Below, one piece after another: positions 7,750 through 13,559 of a DNA stretch of 27,130 nucleotides. Numbering within the stretch: the stretch's first letter is position 1; each line of letters begins with the position of its first letter. The notes below the pieces were generated by a model, which was not told the DNA's origin, did no database searches, and was given only the letters and a program-made list of their open reading frames with translations. The stretch is from JANJTY01 sp038257155 (lineage in GTDB: Bacteria; Pseudomonadota; Gammaproteobacteria; Xanthomonadales; Xanthomonadaceae): assembly GCA_038257155.1 (NCBI GenBank), contig JBBSJP010000058.1, positions 1-27,130 on the forward strand, read 5' to 3'. Both the position numbers and the translations under genes were made by a program.

Positions 7750-8499
7750 ATGAACTTCACCGTCTATCCCGCCATCGACGTGCGCGAGGGCCGTGTAGTG
7801 CGCCTCAAGCAGGGCGATTACGCGCAGGAAACCCGCTATTCGGATTCTCCGCTGGTACTGGCGCAGACCTATGCCGAAAGCGGCGCTGCGTGGTTGCACC
7901 TGGTCGATCTGGATGCGGCGCGTGACGGTGGCTACGCGGCCGAAGCCCTGTTGCTGGCGATCAAGTCCTCCACCGTGCTGAATGTTCAAACCGGCGGCGG
8001 GGTGCGTAGCGAGGCGGACTTGCGCCGCCTGCTAAACGCCGGCGCCGACCGTGTGGTGATCGGCTCGCTGGCGGTGCGCGAGCCCGAGCGGGTGACCGAA
8101 TGGCTGGCGCGCTACGGCGCCGACCGCATCACCGTGGCGCTGGACACGCGCCAGGGTGAGGACGGCGGCTGGGTAATGCCGGTGAAGGGCTGGACCGAGA
8201 CCGGCGAACACCGCCTGGAAAGCCTGACCGCCGCCTATGCCGACGTGGGCCTGAAGCACCTGCTATGCACCGACATCGGTCGCGACGGCATGCTGTCCGG
8301 ACCCAACTTTGAACTCTATGCGCAGCTTCGCGCGATCGCACCGCAGCTGGCCATCCAGGCCTCGGGCGGGGCGCGCGATCTGGCCGACGTGCAGGCCGCA
8401 CGACAAACCGGCTGTGCCGGCATCGTGCTGGGCAAGGCACTGCTGGAAGGTCGCCTGGCGCTGAGCGATGCGCTGCGGGAGGAGTCGTCGCCATGCTGA
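7750..8499 (+). CDS. hisA: ProFAR isomerase (HisA)
   Basis: (beta-alpha)8 barrel enzyme of 249 residues that isomerises ProFAR to PRFAR. The general catalytic aspartates are D10 in YPAIDVREGRVVRLKQGDY and D132 in VALDTRQG. Phosphate-binding loops appear as TGGGVRS (81-87) and QASGGARD in the second half, consistent with an ancient half-barrel duplication shared with HisF. The ATG at 7750 is chosen because it starts the first barrel strand; the same frame is open far upstream inside hisH, but that part is not coding. The stop overlaps the hisF start by seven bases. Confidence 0.96.
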   Translation: MNFTVYPAIDVREGRVVRLKQGDYAQETRYSDSPLVLAQTYAESGAAWLHLVDLDAARDGGYAAEALLLAIKSSTVLNVQTGGGVRSEADLRRLLNAGADRVVIGSLAVREPERVTEWLARYGADRITVALDTRQGEDGGWVMPVKGWTETGEHRLESLTAAYADVGLKHLLCTDIGRDGMLSGPNFELYAQLRAIAPQLAIQASGGARDLADVQAARQTGCAGIVLGKALLEGRLALSDALREESSPC

Positions 8500-9266
8500 G
8501 CCGCCGCATCATTCCCTGCCTCGACGTGCGTGATGGTCAGGTGGTCAAGGGCGTGCGCTTTCGCGATCACGTGGTGATGGGCGCAATCGAGGAGCTGGCC
8601 CTGCGCTACCGCGATGAAGGTGCCGACGAACTGGTGTTCTACGACATCACCGCCAGTCCGCAGGGCAGGGCCGTCGATGTCGCCTGGGTCGAACGCGTCG
8701 CGCGGCTGATCGATATTCCCTTCAGCGTGGCCGGCGGCATCCGCTCGGTCGACACCGCGCGCGCCGTCCTGCACGCCGGTGCCGACAAGGTATCGGTCAA
8801 CACGCCGGCACTTGAGCGGCCCGTGTTGATTACCGAACTGGCCGAAGCCTTCGGCGTGCAATGCGTGGTGGTCGGCATCGACAGCCTGCGCGACGCCGAC
8901 GGCCAGTGGCGGGTGCGCAGCTACACCGGTGATCCCGACCGCACTCAGGCGCTGGCGCGGCGCACACTGGACTGGGTGGTCGAGGCGCAGCGACTCGGTG
9001 CCGGCGAAATCGTGCTGAACTGCATGGGCACCGATGGCGTGCGCACCGGTTACGACATCGAGCAATTGTCCGCCGTACGTGCGTTGTGCAATGTGCCGCT
9101 GGTTGCGTCCGGAGGTGCCGGCGCGGTCGAGCATTTTGCCGATGTGTTCAGCCAGGCCGATGTTGACGCGGCCCTGGCCGCAAGCGTGTTCCATTCCGGC
9201 GCGGTTCCCATTCCCAAACTGAAGCGCTACCTGCGCTCGCAGGACATCGAGGTACGTGATGAATAG
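8493..9266 (+). CDS. hisF: Imidazole glycerol phosphate synthase, cyclase subunit (HisF)
   Basis: A 257-residue (beta-alpha)8 barrel. With ammonia from HisH it turns PRFAR into imidazole-glycerol phosphate and AICAR. Catalytic D11 (RRIIPCLDVRDG) and D130 (VVVGIDSLRD) are present. Phosphate-binding loops VAGGIRS (79-85) and VASGGAGAVEHF are visible, as is the typical C-terminal sequence ASVFHSGAVPIPKLKRYL. It overlaps hisA by seven bases and hisIE by eight, so the three are probably translated as a coupled unit. Confidence 0.97.
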   Translation: MLSRRIIPCLDVRDGQVVKGVRFRDHVVMGAIEELALRYRDEGADELVFYDITASPQGRAVDVAWVERVARLIDIPFSVAGGIRSVDTARAVLHAGADKVSVNTPALERPVLITELAEAFGVQCVVVGIDSLRDADGQWRVRSYTGDPDRTQALARRTLDWVVEAQRLGAGEIVLNCMGTDGVRTGYDIEQLSAVRALCNVPLVASGGAGAVEHFADVFSQADVDAALAASVFHSGAVPIPKLKRYLRSQDIEVRDE

Positions 9267-9885
9267 TTGCGATCTGGACATGGAAAGCCTGGCATGGGGA
9301 CAGCAGGACGGCCTGCTGCCGGCCATCATTCAGGACGCCGCGACGCAGCGCGTCCTGATGCTGGGCTACATGAATCGTGAGGCCCTGGCTGCGACCTTGT
9401 CGTCGCGCTGCGTAACCTTCTTCAGCCGCAGCAAGGGCCGCTTGTGGATGAAGGGTGAGACGTCGGGAGATGTGTTGGATCTGGTATCCCTGCAGCTTGA
9501 TTGCGATGCCGACACTCTGTTGGTGCAGGCCGTGCCGCGCGGCCCGACCTGCCATCTAGGCCGCGTCAGCTGCTTCCCTGATGCGCCGGGGAATTTCCTC
9601 GCCGAGCTCGACGCGTTGATCGCTTCGCGCGAGCGCGAGCGACCCGAGGGCAGCTACACCACCAAGCTGTTTGAAGATGGCACCCGGCGGATCGCCCAAA
9701 AGGTGGGCGAGGAAGGCGTGGAGACCGCGCTTGCCGCGGTGGCGCAGGACGAGACGGCGTTGCTCGGTGAAGCAGGCGATCTGATCTATCACCTGATCGT
9801 CCTTCTGCGCGCGCGCGGCCTGGGACTGGCCGATGCGGTAGAACTGCTGCGCAGTCGTCACGCCCCGCCGCCGGATCAAGTGTAG
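9259..9885 (+). CDS. hisI: Bifunctional phosphoribosyl-AMP cyclohydrolase / phosphoribosyl-ATP pyrophosphatase (HisIE)
   Basis: Steps two and three of the pathway in one chain of 208 residues. The HisI domain (1-112) has WMKGETSGD (63-71) and putative zinc cysteines C82, C98 and C105 (LDCDADTLLV, GPTCHLGRVSC). The HisE domain (about 115-205) has GSYTTKLFEDGTRRIAQKVG and EEGVETALAA. I place the start at ATG 9259, six bases after GAGG (9249-9252); GTG 9256 is an alternative that adds one residue. The TAG stop is part of a GTAG REP head (9882-9885), so the extreme C-terminus has been set by repeat insertion or selection around it. Confidence 0.96.
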   Translation: MNSCDLDMESLAWGQQDGLLPAIIQDAATQRVLMLGYMNREALAATLSSRCVTFFSRSKGRLWMKGETSGDVLDLVSLQLDCDADTLLVQAVPRGPTCHLGRVSCFPDAPGNFLAELDALIASRERERPEGSYTTKLFEDGTRRIAQKVGEEGVETALAAVAQDETALLGEAGDLIYHLIVLLRARGLGLADAVELLRSRHAPPPDQV

Positions 9886-9902
9886 GAGCGCACCCTGTGC
9901 GC
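9882..9902 (+). repeat. GTAGGAGCG REP hairpin overlapping the hisI stop
   Basis: GTAGGAGCGCACCCTGTGCG begins here. The stem GCGCAC-CCT-GTGCGC (9888-9893, 9897-9902) is perfect. GTAGGAGCG-headed REPs are frequent in Pseudomonas and Xanthomonadales genomes. The TAG of the head is the hisI stop. A second small palindrome GATCC-ATG-GGATC follows at about 9910-9922. Being at the end of the his operon it may protect or end the transcript, although no T-run follows. Confidence 0.75.
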
Positions 9903-9995
9903 GACCGTGATCCATGGGATCGCGGGCATCTGCGCTTGCACCGACATCCCGGTCGCCGACAGGCTGGCTCTCACAGATCGACCGCGGAACCCTCT

Positions 9996-10063
9996 CGTAG
10001 GTCGGATCAAGCGCCGCCGAAACGCATGACCGAGCGGTCTGTCTTGGCGGCGCGGATCCGACG
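9996..10063 (+). repeat. 68-bp GTAG-headed REP-like hairpin, type A copy 2
   Basis: It has the same 26-bp left arm and 15-bp right arm as the copy at 11-78, again with a 27-bp loop of different sequence. It lies in the gap between the convergent hisIE and sbcB genes. Confidence 0.85.
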
Positions 10064-10102
10064 CTCGGCTTGCCAATCGTGGCAAGCCTCCAGCATCTCA
10101 AT

Positions 10103-10140
10103 GTCGGCTCCACCGCTGCGCGGCTTGAGCCGACCTACGA
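10103..10140 (-). repeat. GTAG-headed REP-like hairpin, type B copy 2
   Basis: It matches the unit at 138-175 and is in the same order and inverted orientation relative to the neighbouring type A unit. The spacing to that unit is 39 bp here and 59 bp at the window start. Confidence 0.85.
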
Positions 10141-10216
10141 CAGCCCTCTCATTGCTCGGACGTGCGCTGTGCCCTCAGCTGGCGTTCGATGTCGTCGCTG
10201 GCGCTCGCCGATTTAT

Positions 10217-10338
10217 CTGTAGGGCAAGCGTGTCGCTTGCCTGAGATGCATCGGTTGGCGATTGCGGCAGGTTGCTTGCCTGTCATGGCATTGCGGTTTG
10301 CATCGCGGAATGCGGCAAGCGACACGCTTGCCCTACAG
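10217..10338. repeat. REPIN with perfect 25-bp inverted ends
   Basis: Bases 10217-10241 and 10314-10338 are exact reverse complements of each other. Each end is itself a GTAG-headed REP with a perfect 8-bp stem GGCAAGCG/CGCTTGCC (10223-10230 with 10234-10241; 10314-10321 with 10325-10332). The 72-bp middle is richer in variation but holds further GGCAG/CTTGCC fragments. This is the classic REPIN layout: two REPs inverted around a short spacer. It sits between convergent genes. Confidence 0.9.
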
Positions 10339-10388
10339 AGGTTTCGATGCGGCGTGAACATCCTGGTGGAAATCGTCTCGTTGCTCAC

Positions 10389-10418
10389 GCGCCCGTCCGG
10401 ATTGGATTGGTCGGGCGC
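10389..10418 (-). terminator. Hairpin just downstream of sbcB
   Basis: The inverted arms GCGCCCG (10389-10395) and CGGGCGC (10412-10418) lie within five bases of the sbcB stop, with a 16-nt loop. There is no T-run after it on the minus strand, so intrinsic termination is doubtful; it may only stabilise the 3' end. Confidence 0.25.
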
Positions 10419-10421
10419 CAA

Positions 10422-11870
10422 TCAGGCTATCTCGCGCTCAATACCCGCGCCCCAATCCTCCAGTGCGTCCAGCAGCGCCTGCGCTGTGCCATCATCGGCG
10501 CGGGCCAGACGCAATGTGGCGATCTCGTGACGAAAGCTGTCGAAATGGTATTCCGACAGCCCGCTGTCCGTGGTCAAGCGCGTGCGGCGATACTCATTCC
10601 AGCGCTGCAGTTCCGCGGCGTCGAGCGCCTCAGGCCAATTGCGTGCCCGATAGCGAAACAGCAGTTCGCGGTAGCGCGGGTCGCTGAACTCGCCCTCCAA
10701 TGCGCGTAGCCGTTCGGGTCGTGCGCTGCGCACGCTGGCGAAACGGTGCTTGTCGCTGTCGGCGGGAAAACCATCGTACAGCGCCGCATCGGCATCGTTC
10801 GGTGCGCGAATGGCGTCGCGGGCGAACACCCGGCGCACTTTTTCGGCCAGGCCGTCGGCGGCCAGCAGTCGTTCCGCATGCGCCTGGGCACGCGCAACAT
10901 CCAGGCCCAAGCGCTCGATATCGGCCGGCCGAAGATGGGCCAGTTCCACCAGCGCAGGGCAGCGATTGGTCTGGATCTGCTTGAGCGGAATGCGGGCTTC
11001 GCCTTCGGGTAGATCGGCGGTGGGCGTGAACACGCGGTCAGCAACATCTTCGGCGTCGAACTCGATCAAGGCCTCTGGATCAACCGACAGATCGACCACC
11101 GTGATGCGCGTCGCTACCACCGGGTCCTGCGCCAGCGGCAGCACCAGCGCGGCACAGCGCTGCTCCACCGGAAATCGGCCTGAAACATGCAGCAGTGGCC
11201 GCGGCTTTAACGGATCCAGCAGCGCGGCCCCACGCTTCTTGTCGCGGAAGCCAAGGTAGTAGTCGAACAGTTTCGGCTGTCCCCGGCGGACCAGGCGCGC
11301 CAGCGCAATCAGCGCGCGCACGTCCGATAGCGCCTCGTGCGCCTGCGCCTGTTCCAGTCCATTGGCACGAGCGAGAAGCTCCAGTTTGAAGCTGACCCGG
11401 CCATCGGCGCCCAGCGGCCATTCGATCCCTTCCGGGCGCAGCGCGTAGCAAAGGCGCAGCAGATCGAGCAGATCCCAGCGCGAATTGCCATTGCGCCATT
11501 CGCGCTCGTAGGGATCGTAGAAATTGCGATACAGCGAAAAGCGCAGGAATTCGTCGTCGAAGCGCAGACTGTTGTAGCCCACTGCGCAGGTGCCCGGCTC
11601 GCCCAGTGCCTCGTGTACCTGGGCCAGGAACTCCGCCTCGATCAGCCCATCGCGCTGCGCCTGCTGCGGCGTGATCCCGGTAATCAGCGTGGCCTCGGGC
11701 GAGGGCAGCAGATCGCATGCCGGCTGGCAGAACAGCGAGATCGGCGCGCCGATCGGATTCAGTTCGCTGTCAGTGCGCTGCGCCGCGAACTGTGCGATAC
11801 GCGAGCGTCGTGCATCGCGGCCGAAGGTTTCAAGGTCGAACCACAGGAAGGTGTCAGGCATGGTCGGCAT
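10422..11870 (-). CDS. sbcB: Exodeoxyribonuclease I (SbcB)
   Basis: Processive 3'-to-5' single-strand DNA exonuclease acting in recombination and mismatch repair. The 482 residues match the family length. DnaQ-like exonuclease motifs are present: ExoI D12 and E14 in WFDLETFG, ExoII D105-D106 in GYNSLRFDDEF, ExoIII H178 and D183 in AHEALSDV. Further family blocks are YRNFYDPYEREW, NSRWDLLDL, CYALRPEGIEWP and KPRPLLHVSGRF. The C-terminal ExoI_C region (about 360-480) carries LLFRYRARNWPEALD, a block also found in E. coli. Starts at M1 or M4 are both possible; neither has a clear Shine-Dalgarno sequence. It is a lone gene convergent with the his operon. Confidence 0.96.
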   Translation of the reverse strand: MPTMPDTFLWFDLETFGRDARRSRIAQFAAQRTDSELNPIGAPISLFCQPACDLLPSPEATLITGITPQQAQRDGLIEAEFLAQVHEALGEPGTCAVGYNSLRFDDEFLRFSLYRNFYDPYEREWRNGNSRWDLLDLLRLCYALRPEGIEWPLGADGRVSFKLELLARANGLEQAQAHEALSDVRALIALARLVRRGQPKLFDYYLGFRDKKRGAALLDPLKPRPLLHVSGRFPVEQRCAALVLPLAQDPVVATRITVVDLSVDPEALIEFDAEDVADRVFTPTADLPEGEARIPLKQIQTNRCPALVELAHLRPADIERLGLDVARAQAHAERLLAADGLAEKVRRVFARDAIRAPNDADAALYDGFPADSDKHRFASVRSARPERLRALEGEFSDPRYRELLFRYRARNWPEALDAAELQRWNEYRRTRLTTDSGLSEYHFDSFRHEIATLRLARADDGTAQALLDALEDWGAGIEREIA

Positions 11871-11979
11871 TGTGCCGGATTGCCGGCTAGTGTCCTGGCC
11901 AAGTGCAAGCCCGCCAAGGCTGCCTCGCGCCCAACCCCAAGGGTGTTATGAGCGATCTCGCCGCTAACAACTTCATCAA

Positions 11980-12580
11980 GCCAACCGGAGGGTAGCCATT
12001 CACCGTCATGGCGTGCGAACCCGAACTTGGCGGGTTCGCAGCGGCAACGACGAAGAACATAGACCGGACCCGATGCCAACTTTGGCGGGACCAACAACAT
12101 CCCTGAGCCCTTCAACGTCTTCGAGTTGGCTTCGGGCTGGCGTCGCCACAGTGGACAGCAGGATAGAATTCAGTATTCCAGCCGCCGCCAGTGTCAACGG
12201 TGAAAGCGACTTTATTGCCTGCAGCCAAGGCGACCGAATGGACGTGGTCCGGACCTTGGATCGAGGTGCAGTCGGTACAAATCGTCTTCGGAAACGTTGA
12301 CCGTGTTGGTCGCGCCAACCGTGTTGCCGGTGTCGTTGGAGGACAGCGTGCCCGAAACGGCCACGGCAAGGGCGCAAGTGGGGACGCCACTGCTCTCGTA
12401 TCCGCCCACGGTGCCGGTCGAGGTCTGGTTCGACCCGTTCCATACAGGATCGTTGGGCCTAATTGTTCCGTCCGAGTTTTTGTCTGTGCCTGTGCGAGGG
12501 GGGGGCTCATCGGCCCAAGCCAAGCTCATCGCGCCAGCGAACGCGGCCATCGCCGCGACAGCAATCGTCTTTTTCATCAT
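11980..12580 (-). pseudogene. Frameshifted small secreted protein, PPC-like remnant
   Basis: Starting at ATG 12580, the frame gives a good signal peptide (MMKKTIAVAAMAAFAGAM, cleavage after SLAWA) and a low-complexity, Thr/Asn/Gly-rich region ending ATNTVNVSED. The protein-like sequence then moves to another frame near 12280-12295 (CTDCTSIQGPDHVHSVALAA, then FTVDTGGGWNTEFYPAVHCG). It shifts again near 12128-12142, and probably once more near 12040-12060, to end with SSGSHAMTVNGYPPVG. The pattern resembles bacterial pre-peptidase C-terminal-like domains found in secreted proteins of this group. Reading without shifts ends at a stop after about 120 residues. Either the gene is decayed or the assembly has indels. 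The family call is tentative. Confidence 0.5.
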
Positions 12581-12996
12581 GTTTGGTAACACACTAAAAA
12601 TTGATTTGGAAACGACTTGCCGGACTCGACGCCATATTCAACCCCGCACCAGTAGCCCGCATAAAACGGCTATTAGCCCAAGCGTCAAAGCGCGCGGAGT
12701 CTAGATCCGTTGCTAGCCGAAGTCAAACCCCCGCTTGCACCCGGCAGGCAGCCATTTGCGCGCAGCCAACATAGGTCTGACATTTGATCCCAAGCCTGCC
12801 CCTGCGGACCGCTCCAGTGCCTTGCAGATCTGACTGGCCGCGACTCGCACATCCGGTCTGCGCCAGCTCGCGCTGGGCAAGGCCGCCTAAGCCCTGCGGG
12901 GCTTTTGGCCGAGCATGGCGGTCCACACGACTCGACGACCAAACCTGACCCATGTAGCCGCTCTGGCGGTGTAGGCTGGTGCCCAGGGAGGGACAC
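12581..12996. other. Gene-free region upstream of the sigma-kinase operon
   Basis: No convincing coding frame is seen on either strand. The left end (about 12581-12620) is AT-rich and probably carries the promoter of the secreted-protein remnant on the minus strand. The right end should hold the promoter of the ECF operon, but no consensus -35/-10 pair could be identified. No anti-sigma gene is present here. Confidence 0.5.
12890..12906 (+). terminator. Weak terminator-like hairpin
   Basis: AGCCC-TGCG-GGGCT followed by three T. The stem is only five base pairs and no gene ends nearby on the plus strand, so its role is doubtful. Confidence 0.2.
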
Positions 12997-13554
12997 ATGA
13001 CAGGCGAGGACGAATCGCTGACCGGTCTGTTCGCGCAGTGGCGCGGTGGCAACGCGCATGCCGGCGAGGCCGTGCTCGCGCAGGTGTATGACGAGCTGCG
13101 GCGGCTTGCCCAGCGCTACCTCCACGGTAGTGGCAGCCTGACCTTGCAGCCCACCGCCCTGGTCAACGAGGCCCTGATCAAGCTGATTGGCGCAGATCCC
13201 GATTGGGACAGCCGGGCGCATTTCTTTGGCGCCGCGGCGCGTGCCATGCGCCAGGTGCTGGTCGATGCGGCACGTTGTCGACTGGCCGAGAAACGCGGCG
13301 GCGGTGCGGTGCACCTCACCCTGGGTGCCGCATCGGGCGAACACGGACGAGACGATATCGAGCTCCTCGCCCTCGACCAACTGCTGTGTCGCCTGGCCGA
13401 ACTGGACCTGGTGCAGGCGCGGGTGGTCGAACTTCGCTACTTCGTAGGCTTGAGCATCGACGACACCGCACGCGTGATGGAGCTGCACCCATCCGCGGTA
13501 AACCGGGAGTGGACCATGGCGCGAGCCTGGTTGAAGCGGGAACTGGAGCGCTAA
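12997..13554 (+). CDS. ECF sigma factor, Ser/Thr-kinase-linked type
   Basis: A 185-residue sigma factor of the Sig70_ECF/TIGR02999-like type, often found next to Ser/Thr kinases (ECF43-like group). Region 2 spans about 25-95 (YDELRRLAQRYL, LVNEALIKL, DWDSRAHFFGAAARAMRQVL), region 4 about 130-183 (LVQARVVELRYFVGLSIDD and the recognition helix around HPSAVNREWTMARAWLKREL). Where most ECF sigmas have acidic residues (DAED) in region 2.2, this one reads QPTA (51-54). In the Vibrio EcfP-PknT pair, threonine phosphorylation there activates the sigma factor. T53 is the matching candidate. The ATG at 12997 follows GGGAGGG (12986-12992); a GTG at 12979 lies before that ribosome site. No anti-sigma gene follows; two kinases do, five bases later. 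Confidence 0.92.
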   Translation: MTGEDESLTGLFAQWRGGNAHAGEAVLAQVYDELRRLAQRYLHGSGSLTLQPTALVNEALIKLIGADPDWDSRAHFFGAAARAMRQVLVDAARCRLAEKRGGGAVHLTLGAASGEHGRDDIELLALDQLLCRLAELDLVQARVVELRYFVGLSIDDTARVMELHPSAVNREWTMARAWLKRELER

Positions 13555-13559
13555 GCCCT

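Noticed and set aside
12685..13488. 267-codon minus-strand open frame covering the gene-free region
   Set aside because: Half of it is antisense to the sigma gene; it has no signal peptide, no recognisable family and no ribosome site.
13203..13559. Upstream extension of the first kinase reading frame
   Set aside because: The frame is open to 13203 but lies in another frame of the sigma gene; the translated part is Arg/Gly/Pro-rich and unlike protein. ATG 13560 begins the family N-terminus shared with the second kinase.
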